This document shows positions 1 through 7,772 of a stretch of 33,570 nt of DNA, in pieces. This DNA comes from an uncultured Kiritimatiellota bacterium (GTDB lineage: Bacteria > Verrucomicrobiota > Kiritimatiellia > RFP12 > UBA1067). Location of the stretch: NCBI GenBank assembly GCA_934667425.1, contig CAKULV010000035.1:1-33570 (forward strand), given 5' to 3'. The notes under the pieces were generated by a model, which did no database searches, was not told the DNA's origin, and saw nothing but the letters and a program-made list of their open reading frames with translations. Numbering within the stretch: position 1 is the first letter of the stretch; every line of letters starts with the position of its first letter. The translations under genes were made by a program, and so were the position numbers.

Positions 1-340
1 CGCGGCCGATCCCAGCTTCCAACACGGCATATCATCCGCACAGCGACGGCGAGGCGCCGTCGCTACGTTTGCTCCGCGCACCCGCAGCCTTTTCGCCATC
101 ACCACGCACCCGTAGCCTTTTCGCCATCATCGCACACCCGTGGCGACGGCGCCCTCGCCGTCGCGGCCGATCCCAGCTTCCAACACGGCATATCATCCGC
201 ACAGCGACGGCGAGGCGCCGTCGCTACGTTTGCTCCGCACACCCGTGGCCTTTTCGCCATCATCATCCACCCGCAGCCTCTTCGCCATCATCGCGCACCC
301 GTGGCGACGGCGCCCTCGCCGTCGCGGCCGTTCCCAGCAC
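1..340. repeat. Left REP/BIME-like palindromic array, 161-bp period
   Basis: Slightly more than two copies of a 161-bp unit; the unit start at 1 recurs at 162 and 323. Each unit carries two hairpins with 9-bp arms GCGACGGCG/CGCCGTCGC. One type has an AGG loop on the plus strand (43-63, 204-224) and is headed on the minus strand by GTAG. The other has a CCCT loop (143-164, 304-325) and is headed on the plus strand by GTGG. The two types are inverted relative to each other, as in BIMEs. Between them lie degenerate copies of CACCCGTAGCCTTTTCGCC. The third unit breaks off near 338. The array starts at the window edge, so its full length is unknown. I see no gene here; short reading frames in it simply follow the repeat. 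Confidence 0.9.
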
Positions 341-359
341 ACTCAAACTCAAACTTGAT

Positions 360-1004
360 CTAATCGTCAATTCTGTCATACCGCCAACTTGTGACTGCGT
401 TATTTCCGTAAACATAGTTCAACTGATTGCGAAACTCTTCCTCTGATCGGATAATTCTATTGTAGTAGTCAGGCTGCCAGAGTGTACCCGTACGCCGTAA
501 AAGTCCATTGATCCGATGGCTGCTTACCGACTTCCAGGCTTGGACAACCGTTGTCAATTCGACAGAACCTCCTAATTGCATCATGACATGCACATGGTTA
601 GGCATCAATCCATAGGCAAGCAACCGATATTGGCATCCATCTGAATGTTTCAACGTACTGGTCACAACATCAGCTATCCGTTTATCTCTCAACACACATG
701 TGCCACAACCTGCATCAAGGTACTTTTCAATTCTTTCAGACCCAAGGTGCTTCAATGCTGAAATCTCATCGTCTGTCATGATGCCAGCATTTGTGGACAG
801 CTTCTTTTCCAATTCTTGCTTCTCTTCCTCCCATTTCTGCAATACATGACGCGGGACAGAGTCATGCAAGCGAAAGCAAACATGATATACAGACTGTTTC
901 AGCTCCCAATGCGGCAATGAGTTGCCTTCACAAACCTGAACGCCAAACAGTCTTCGTCCCGGGAAGGATGCCGAAATGTCGCAATTTTCATTTGAGTAAT
1001 GCAT
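360..1004 (-). CDS. REP-associated tyrosine transposase (RAYT, Y1/HUH family)
   Basis: Single-strand transposase of the IS200-like Y1 superfamily, thought to nick and move REP hairpins. Visible hallmarks are a PHWE entry motif, a CFRLHDSVP strand, a CVLRD helix start, the HUH metal motif in MPNHVHVMM, and WQPDYYNRIIR, whose second Tyr aligns with the catalytic tyrosine of family members. The length (about 214-222 aa) is normal and no break is seen. The start is uncertain: ATG at 1004 is chosen, while an in-frame TTG at 1028 would add 8 residues; neither has a clear ribosome site. Two lines counted inside the gene are 40% and 43% G+C, far below the flanking DNA, which suggests transfer. It sits between two REP arrays, the expected setting for a RAYT. 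Confidence 0.9.
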   Translation of the reverse strand: MHYSNENCDISASFPGRRLFGVQVCEGNSLPHWELKQSVYHVCFRLHDSVPRHVLQKWEEEKQELEKKLSTNAGIMTDDEISALKHLGSERIEKYLDAGCGTCVLRDKRIADVVTSTLKHSDGCQYRLLAYGLMPNHVHVMMQLGGSVELTTVVQAWKSVSSHRINGLLRRTGTLWQPDYYNRIIRSEEEFRNQLNYVYGNNAVTSWRYDRIDD

Positions 1005-1031
1005 TAGGTGACTGTATTTTCTTTTCAATTA

Positions 1032-1384
1032 TGGTTTGCGACGGCGAGGCGCCGTCGCTACGTCTGCTCCGCGCACCCGTGGCCTCTTCGCCATCGCCGC
1101 ACACCCGTGGCCTTTTCGCCATCATCATCCACCCGTGGCGACGGCGCCCTCGCCGTCGCGGCCGATTCCAGCTTCCAACACGGCATATCACCCGCACAGC
1201 GACGGCGAGGCGCCGTCGCTACGTTTGCTCCGCACACCAGTAGCCTCTTCGCCATCATCGCACACCAGTAGCCTTTTCGCCATCATCATCCACCCGTGGC
1301 GACGGCGCCCTCGCCGTCGCGGCCGTTCCAAGCTTCCAACACGGCATATCATCCGCACAGCGACGGCGCCCTCGCCGTCGCTAC
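1032..1384. repeat. Right REP/BIME-like palindromic array, 161-bp period
   Basis: Same unit as the left array. AGG-loop hairpins lie at 1038-1058 and 1199-1219, CCCT-loop hairpins at 1138-1159 and 1299-1320, all spaced by exactly 161 bp. A final hairpin at 1360-1381 keeps the 161-bp phase but carries the CCCT loop in the position where the AGG type is expected, so it looks like a hybrid of the two forms. The array runs directly into the stop codon of the GH36 gene. Apart from the repeats I see nothing between the transposase and GH36. Confidence 0.9.
1360..1384 (-). terminator. REP hairpin at the 3' end of the GH36 gene
   Basis: A 9-bp perfect stem with a 4-nt loop begins immediately after the GH36 stop codon on the minus strand. 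The preceding tetranucleotide GTAG is the REP head sequence and contains the TAG stop itself. There is no T-tract, so this is not a standard intrinsic terminator. REP hairpins are known to stabilise or terminate upstream transcripts, and that role is inferred here. Confidence 0.5.
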
Positions 1385-3252
1385 TTGAATATGGCGTATC
1401 CCGATGCCGGGACATCCACAATCCGCGATCCGGCATTGACTTCCGCCTCCGAAACCTGACGGCCAAACGTGTCGAACACCGTCACGATCCTGGCGCGATC
1501 GAACGACACCGGAATCCGCCGCCCATCCGTCGCGTTCACGACGATGTTGCGCTTGCCGGGCACAAGCACGACCAGGGACGGCATCCCGTAAAGTGTCGCG
1601 ATCCGCTCAGAATCGGATTCCGCCTCGATCATCGGATAGCCGAGCTCGGGATGGTGCGGGCGGAACTTGCCCTTGAGCAGAGTATCGCGGTGTTCGCGCA
1701 TGAACGCGATCCAATGGCGGATGACCTCCCTGTGGTCGTCACGGATGCCATCCAGAATCATGGAATACTGCACAACCGAATACAGTGCGCTCAAGATCGC
1801 CTGCGCCGCGCCCTCCGGCGTCTCGTCGCGGTCCCACACGACCATATCCGAGTGGACCGCAGTATTCCCGCTCGTAAGCCGCAGATCCGCAATGCGGCGG
1901 CGGTTCCCGGCCGGATCGACCGGAGCATCGGCTGCGCGGATCATGTTCCCGTACTGGAGAATCGCAGGACCGCAGTAATGCTGGCGGAACTCTATCATCA
2001 CATCCGGGTTTATCGCCTTCACACGCGCAAGGATAGTCTTCATGAGAACGTCCACCGCCTCGGGCAGCGCGCGGATGTCGCGCCCCGCCATCCCATTCGT
2101 CGTCACCGGATCGTCCCTGTCGCTCGAAAACACGAACTGGTCGATGAAGTCGAGCTTGAGTCCGTCGAACTTCCATTCCCCGACCGTACGTTCGTACAGT
2201 TTCACAAGGTATTCGCGCACATCGGGGAAGCGCGGATCGAGCACGCCTATCCGTGCCGGCGCGGATCCGTGGATGCGGATGAACTTGTCCTTGAACCTTC
2301 CCCATGCCGCAGACTCCTCGCCGACATACGGCACGGAATACCAGATCATGTACTTGAGTCCGGCGCGATGGACGGCCTCCACATGTGCCTTCATGTCGGG
2401 GAATCGGCTCGCCACCGGCTGCCAGTCGCCGGTCCTGCTGTAGAAGGAAAGGCTCTGCTCCTTCTGCCAGCCGTCATCGAGGATCATCGTCTTCATGCCG
2501 ACATCGGCGGCAAGCTTCGCCTCTCTCTCAAGCACGTCCGCATGCACGTCCTGGAGGTAGGCGTACCACGTGGAGTACAGCGGCTCCAAGGCCGACTCCG
2601 GGACATGGGCGGGGTGCAGCCCTGACGTCCTGGCGATCCACGCGGAGGCATCGGCAATCGCATCTCCGAAGAAGCGCTTTCTTGCGTCTATCAGGAACTT
2701 CGCCTCGTATGACTGGATCGGCATTGCCCTGTTCGCGAAAAGGCGGAAGCGGCACGCGAGGTCGCCGGTGCGCTCCTTCACCACTATGCCGAAATCCACC
2801 CTGTTGAACGCATCCGAGCAGGCAACCGCCAGGTGCGACGTGTCGTTGCCGTCCATTGCGACGGTAAGCGGCGTCTCCGAGGCGAGCTGCGAAGATCCCC
2901 GCCAGTGGTCCCACCCGTCCGGCCAAAGGCGTGGCGCATCCTTCGTGTAGTCGGAAGTCCACACGTGACGCACTCCCGCCCCGTTCGCCTCGAAGGACAT
3001 GACAAGCAGCGGCGGCAACGCTGGCTTGGGGGCCGACAGCCGGAGCGTCAGCACATCCACTCCGGCGGCAAGCGGAGCGGAGCTGACGTCAACCGTCCAA
3101 TCTCCGGGCCGTGCGCACACGACTTGCACATCACCGACGGTTGCGGTGCTTGCCACATTCGTGACCGGGGCGGCGTCAATCGTAAACGCGGATGCGGCGG
3201 TACAGGCAACGGACATTATGAGGCGGCGTTTCATGATGAGGCGGCGTTTCAT
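1381..3252 (-). CDS. GH36-family alpha-galactosidase-like hydrolase, exported
   Basis: Retaining glycosidase of the melibiase type, predicted to release terminal alpha-galactose (or a related sugar) from side chains. A signal peptide (MKRRLIM... to about residue 27, ending TIDAA) is followed by a beta-sandwich and a TIM barrel. Family motifs are STWYAYLQD (228-235), LDDGWQ (258-263) and DGLKLDFID (363-371). Asp368 fits the nucleophile. Asp442 in RAADAP is a plausible acid/base by spacing, but this is inference. The length of 623 aa is normal for the shorter GH36 forms. It is the last gene of the glycan run but has its own extended -10 (3283-3291) and an AAAGGA ribosome site. The start region carries an 18-bp duplication, so residues 1-6 and 7-12 are identical. 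The substrate is not certain from sequence. Confidence 0.88.
   Translation of the reverse strand: MKRRLIMKRRLIMSVACTAASAFTIDAAPVTNVASTATVGDVQVVCARPGDWTVDVSSAPLAAGVDVLTLRLSAPKPALPPLLVMSFEANGAGVRHVWTSDYTKDAPRLWPDGWDHWRGSSQLASETPLTVAMDGNDTSHLAVACSDAFNRVDFGIVVKERTGDLACRFRLFANRAMPIQSYEAKFLIDARKRFFGDAIADASAWIARTSGLHPAHVPESALEPLYSTWYAYLQDVHADVLEREAKLAADVGMKTMILDDGWQKEQSLSFYSRTGDWQPVASRFPDMKAHVEAVHRAGLKYMIWYSVPYVGEESAAWGRFKDKFIRIHGSAPARIGVLDPRFPDVREYLVKLYERTVGEWKFDGLKLDFIDQFVFSSDRDDPVTTNGMAGRDIRALPEAVDVLMKTILARVKAINPDVMIEFRQHYCGPAILQYGNMIRAADAPVDPAGNRRRIADLRLTSGNTAVHSDMVVWDRDETPEGAAQAILSALYSVVQYSMILDGIRDDHREVIRHWIAFMREHRDTLLKGKFRPHHPELGYPMIEAESDSERIATLYGMPSLVVLVPGKRNIVVNATDGRRIPVSFDRARIVTVFDTFGRQVSEAEVNAGSRIVDVPASGYAIFK
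3217..3252 (-). repeat. 18-bp tandem duplication of the GH36 start region
   Basis: Two 18-bp units, identical at 17 of 18 positions, encode MKRRLI twice at the very N-terminus. This gives two possible in-frame start codons (3252 and 3234) and doubles the positive n-region of the signal peptide. The AAAGGA ribosome site lies about 12 nt before the first ATG. Confidence 0.9.
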
Positions 3253-3282
3253 GGTCAGATAGAATCCTTTCTGTTGCCGCGC

Positions 3283-3291
3283 ATTATATCA
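3283..3291 (-). promoter_or_regulatory. Extended -10 promoter for GH36
   Basis: On the minus strand the sequence reads TGTGATATAAT, an extended -10 (TGn plus a perfect TATAAT hexamer). The expected start site is about 24 nt before the GH36 ATG, leaving a short leader with AAAGGA. No good -35 is seen, as is typical for extended -10 promoters. Confidence 0.65.
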
Positions 3292-3305
3292 CATCCACAA
3301 CAGCG

Positions 3306-5416
3306 TTACCTCGCCAGCAGCGTGGCGCCGGCGGCGGAGACGGCGACGGGCTCAACCGTGCAGACGCGGGTCTTCCCGCACCACTCAAACCCGACCGGCT
3401 TGCCATCGCACGTCACAGACGTCGGTCTGTCCGCAAGCGCGTGGAACCTCACCGTCACCATGCGCTTGCCGCCAAGGTCGCCGATGCGCCGGCCTATCGT
3501 GAAGCGCGTGGAGTTGCCGTCGCATTTCACGGCAAGCATGGTGCGCGCGACGGCCGCGCCGCCGCTGCGGTAGTTCAGCGATATGCCGTCATCCTCGTAG
3601 AGCGGGCTCTCGCCGTCTCCGCCAGACCACACCTCGCAGGTGAACTCCTCGCTCCACCCCCTGTTCACGAACTGCATGGCGGGCCACGTGGGGATCGCCG
3701 CCCCGGCCTTTACGTAAAGCCCGCCTCCCCAGTCCTGCGTAAGGGCGAGCCGCTCCTCGCATGGCCCCACGACCTTGCGGTCGCTGCGCCATTCGTACCA
3801 CGTGCCGGGCGGGATCACCGCCTTGTCCGTATACGCGCACACGAGCAGGTTAGGCCCGAGCATGTACGTTGTCCTGCACTCATCGTAGGCGGGGTCGTCC
3901 GGATACTCGAGCGGGAGGGCGCGCATGACGGGCCAGCCCGTCTCGTGCGCCTCGGCCGCCGCCGTGTAGATGTACGGCAGCAGCCTGTAGCGCAGCTTGA
4001 GGTACTTCCTGAAACGGTCGATGCCAGCCTTGGGCTGGAGCCACGGCTGGTGCCAGTACGCCCAGCTGTTCTCCTGGCTCCACGTCTGGAGGAAGCCGAA
4101 ATGGAGCGACCTCGCGTCGAATATGCCCATGTCGCAGCTCTGGTTGGAATGTCCAGACATCCCGAGGTTGAGGAGCGACGCGCAAGGCTTCTCTCCGCCG
4201 CCGGTGTCCCCCGCCCATGTCGCCACGTACTGCTGCACCCCCGCGTAGCCTCCTGCCGAATATACCATCGGGCGCTTCCCGGCGTAGGCTTCGTAGCCCT
4301 GCGACATCTGCTTGCCGTACACGAGCGGATAGAGGTTGTGCGCCTCCTCGTCGGTCATGCCGTTCGCCCAGGCGCGCTTCGGATGCTCGGAGACCTGCCG
4401 CGCGCCGTCGAGCTTGAAGCACTGCGCCCCCTGCCGCACGAACTTGCGCAAGTGCGCGAACCATGGCTCGTCGCCCTCAAGCCCCTTGACGACGCTGGCC
4501 TCCCGCGACGCGATCTCCCTCAGCTTCGCCTCCTTCTCCGCATCCGGGAGCTTCGCGATCTGCTCGGCGGACTCGATGCGCGCGTCGCGGAACGCATCCG
4601 TCGTGGCCTCCTTGACGTTGACCTTGGAGCCGAAGTCGAACGGCTTGCCCGCCACGCACTCCTCCTCGTAGCGAAAGAGGTCGTAGTCGCAGCACAGCCA
4701 GAGGGAGAGCTTGAATCCGATGCGGTTCAACCCGCCGATGAAGGTATGCCGGCCGGCCGGGTTCCATCCGAACTCGAACTTCCCGCGGTCCCACTTCTTG
4801 CGCACCGAGTAGTCGTACGCCGCATGCGGGTTCATCCAGCCCGGCTCAAGCCCGAGCACGTCGCACGGCAGGTCCATGTCGCGGAGCCCTTCGACGACAG
4901 CGCCATCGGGATCGGTATGTAGCTGTTTATGTTCTTCACCCACATCTCGTAGCGTCCGGGACGCCGCTGTATGTTCTCGCGGCTCACGTCGCCGAGGCCG
5001 TAGATGCGCTCGCCCGGGAGGAGAGGGAAGCGGATCTTGTACCCTTTGCCGACGAGACTGGCGTCTATCGACAGGTCCGCCGCCGAGACGAGCGACCTGA
5101 ACGACACGCGCCCCTCCTTCGGGTCCACGGAAACGTCCGCCGCCGCCGTCTGGAGCCTGTCAGCGGACTTCCTGACGGGGCACGCCGGCCAATCGCGCGC
5201 CAGCACCCCGTAGCGGTTCATCGCGCTCTCGGTCCATTCGCCGCCCCTGGCGACGCGTACGCGGAACAGGTTCTCGGCGAGCGGATCGATGCGCACCGCG
5301 ACGGAACCCGCGTTGACCACTATCGAGTCACTCCCCACGGGCGCGGAATCCTTCCACGCCGTGCCGGCTGTCGCCCCGATGGCCGCGAACGCGGCAAATG
5401 CCAAAGTCATTGTCAT
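3306..5416 (-). pseudogene. GH31 family glycosidase, broken by an internal deletion and frameshift
   Basis: Two reading frames together make a GH31 (alpha-glucosidase/alpha-xylosidase family). The N-terminal frame starts at the ATG at 5416 (AAGGAGT ribosome site, signal peptide MTMTLAFAAFAAIGATAG) and runs through the typical PGERIYGLGD motif to IPMALSSKG near 4886. The C-terminal frame takes over at VVEGLRDMDLPCDVLGLEPG and carries the nucleophile region KLDGARQ, the acid/base region WAGDTGG and the C-terminal beta domains to 3306. The stretch normally found between SSKG and the first barrel strand (roughly 100 or more residues in family members) is missing and the frames do not match. The two frames overlap at the same bases (4881-4898, GTCGTCGAAGGG on the coding strand), consistent with a deletion between short direct repeats. 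An assembly collapse is the alternative. As read, no full GH31 can be made. Confidence 0.82.
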
Positions 5417-5448
5417 GGTTCTGCACTCCTTTCCGTTTCGCCCCGAAT

Positions 5449-7755
5449 TCATAGCGCTGCCACGGACTGCCCGTCCGCGAGGTTGGTGACGGCGACGTCC
5501 GTTCCGGACAGGTCTTCGCCGAAGTCGCGGGAGAAGGAGCCCGCTACTACCGCGTAGAACGGATTCCTGCCATGGCGGTCGATGCGCACCGGCACCATGA
5601 CGCCGCCGTCCGGCGAGGATACCGACACCGTAGAACCGCACTTCTTCGCGCGGAGCTTCCCGAGGGGCCTCCCCGTCACCAGCAGCGCGCGGCCGTCAGT
5701 CGTGTCGTAGCTGACGTCTATGAACGTCCTCCCATCGCGGACAGTGAAGGGCACGGCCTCGTGGCGCACGAGGTCGTAGACGGCGCCCGCCTCGCGGGCG
5801 ACCGAAACCGTCCCCTCGTTGGGGAGGCCCTTCTCCTTGATGCGCCGCCATGGTCCGAAATAGTCGCCGTAGGTGCGCTTGTCGTTGATCGCGAACACGT
5901 AGTCCGCCGTCCCGTACGACCTGGCGGAGACCACGATGTCGGCAACGGACGCATCTACATGGGGCGTCCCGCCGACCATGCGCTTAAGCTCGGCCGCCGC
6001 CGAGCGCATCGACTGCTCGCGCACGTCCGCAGACGCCTTCGTGGCCGCGCCGCCGGCATCATGGTCGCTGACACCCCTGGGGAACGCATGGACGATCTTC
6101 GGGAGCCGGCCGTCCGCCGTCAGGGCAGGGCAGAGGTGCTCGTCGGCGAGGATGCGGCCGCCGCGCGCCTTGAACGCGGCGATCCTCTCGTAGCACCTGC
6201 GCGTCAGCACGTCCGTCTCGGGCATGATCAGCACACGGACGGAATCGGGGATGCCGAAGTCACGGATCTCCGCCTCCGTAAGCGCAGCGGGCATAAGGTT
6301 CGCCGCCGTTGCCGCCACGCCATATTCGTAGAAGGCTCCCTGGCAGTCCCAGGAGATGCGCTGCCCGAGGATGAGAGAGGCGTAGCTCTCGACAACCGCC
6401 ACCGTAGGCGCGCGCTCGGGGAGGGCGCGGAGCAGCGGCCCGAGCGGGATTGCGACATCCCTGAGCACCTGCTTGAGCGCCCCGCGCGTCTCGTGGTTCG
6501 CGCAATGGCACCCCGTGTTCGTAGGCGCGAAGACCGGCCGCGGGATCAGGTCGTATGCCTCCCACAGCGCATTGAAGCCGTACACGCCAAAGCCGTCGAT
6601 CTTGCGGGAAAGCACGGCCCACAGGGCCTCGCGCATCATGTCCGGCGACGTGGTAGGATAGCGCGTGTTCGGGAACTTCCGCGTCCACGCGGGCTCGTTC
6701 GCGGGATGCTCGCCCATCGGCGCCACGCGGCTGCGGTAGGCGATCGCCTGGACCTGCGCGAACACGCCCTGCCTCGCCTTGCGGGCGCGGGAGATCTGTT
6801 CGGAAATGTTGAAGGAGATGCAGTATGGCTCTGGATAGGCGTACGTCCAGTGGGAGATTATGTCCACGTCCCCGCTCGTCCCATAGAGCGGCGGCGCGCG
6901 CAGCGACGGGTCGTAGACCGTGAAGAGCCTGTCTCCCTGGGCCTCCCGCACGGCCTCGCTCATGCCCGTCAGCAGATCTGCCCAGCCGTCGCCCTTCTGC
7001 CAGATCCACACGTAGAAGTCCAGCACCGGGTGGTCGTCGTCCACCACGCGATCCGCCGGGAAGTCCTTCAGGGTTCGCCAGTGCGGCGGAATCCGGCCCT
7101 CCCTGTCCGCCCCGCACGCCAGCACGGCCTCGGGGATGTCATGCCCGGAATGGGCCCTGTAGGCTTCGCGCATGGCCGGCGTGAAGGACGGATGGCCGCT
7201 GTCGCGTATCTCGCTCGCGATCATTACGCCGCGATACGCCGGATGGCCGAGCAGGCGGGCGTAGTCCGCCATCGCATGCCGGGTGCGCTCCTGCGCGCCG
7301 GGGTTCGACGCGTCCAGGTTGCGTACGTTCACGCTGCCGTCCCGGCGGATGCGCGGAAATTTCTCGCGAAGGGTCTTGTTTACCGTCATGTTCATCCGTG
7401 GGCATACGCCGATGCCGTCCGCATGGCAGCGGTCCAGGAACGTCTTGAGCCTCGCTGCGCTCGCCTGGTTGGTCGCGGGTCGGTCGTTCTCGAAGTCGTA
7501 CCTCTCGCCGGACGAGACGAACTGGAGGTTGAAGCCGGTGTCCAGCATCTCGCCGTAGAGCGGCGGGATGCCCGGCAGCCAGCCGTGGTCAGTCCCCCAC
7601 ATGAAGCGGAACTGGTCCTCCTCGTTCCCGGGCGGGCCGAACTTCGCTCCCCTTCCGTCCAACAGCGCCGGCGCGGGCGCCGGGCGCTGTCCGCAGCCAA
7701 CGGCGACGGCGACCGCCGCGCAGACCCACGACATATGCTTCATATTCTGCTTCAT
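5449..7755 (-). CDS. Putative GH42-like glycoside hydrolase lipoprotein
   Basis: A 768-aa protein beginning MKQNMKHMSWVC at 7755, preceded by GGAAGGAA. A longer frame upstream is not signal-like. The N-terminus is a lipoprotein signal with a near-lipobox AVGC (Cys21), so it is probably membrane-anchored. Residues about 45-480 look like a TIM barrel (FNLQFVSSGERYDF, IGVCPRMNM, MIASEIRDSG, FTVYDPSLR, VDIISHWTYAY, GFGVYGFNALWEA); Glu182 in ASEIRD is a possible acid/base. Residues about 480-600 (APTVAVVESYAS ... VLIMPETDVL ... ARGGRILAD) resemble the GATase-like trimerisation domain of GH42 beta-galactosidases. A beta-rich tail follows. The exact GH family is not certain. It lies 17 bp after the PATR gene and 33 bp before the GH31 start. 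Confidence 0.6.
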   Translation of the reverse strand: MKQNMKHMSWVCAAVAVAVGCGQRPAPAPALLDGRGAKFGPPGNEEDQFRFMWGTDHGWLPGIPPLYGEMLDTGFNLQFVSSGERYDFENDRPATNQASAARLKTFLDRCHADGIGVCPRMNMTVNKTLREKFPRIRRDGSVNVRNLDASNPGAQERTRHAMADYARLLGHPAYRGVMIASEIRDSGHPSFTPAMREAYRAHSGHDIPEAVLACGADREGRIPPHWRTLKDFPADRVVDDDHPVLDFYVWIWQKGDGWADLLTGMSEAVREAQGDRLFTVYDPSLRAPPLYGTSGDVDIISHWTYAYPEPYCISFNISEQISRARKARQGVFAQVQAIAYRSRVAPMGEHPANEPAWTRKFPNTRYPTTSPDMMREALWAVLSRKIDGFGVYGFNALWEAYDLIPRPVFAPTNTGCHCANHETRGALKQVLRDVAIPLGPLLRALPERAPTVAVVESYASLILGQRISWDCQGAFYEYGVAATAANLMPAALTEAEIRDFGIPDSVRVLIMPETDVLTRRCYERIAAFKARGGRILADEHLCPALTADGRLPKIVHAFPRGVSDHDAGGAATKASADVREQSMRSAAAELKRMVGGTPHVDASVADIVVSARSYGTADYVFAINDKRTYGDYFGPWRRIKEKGLPNEGTVSVAREAGAVYDLVRHEAVPFTVRDGRTFIDVSYDTTDGRALLVTGRPLGKLRAKKCGSTVSVSSPDGGVMVPVRIDRHGRNPFYAVVAGSFSRDFGEDLSGTDVAVTNLADGQSVAAL

Positions 7756-7772
7756 GCTCTTCCTTCCGTAGG

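Noticed and set aside
69..446. Short proteins encoded in the repeat arrays
   Set aside because: The frames follow the repeat sequence, are low-complexity and have no ribosome sites.
1..1384. CRISPR array
   Set aside because: The 161-bp period, internal paired hairpins and near-identical spacers fit REP/BIME repeats next to a RAYT, not repeat-spacer units; no cas genes are present.
3306..5416. Programmed ribosomal frameshift in GH31
   Set aside because: Shifting frame would restore the reading but not the missing segment between the two parts; a deletion explains both.
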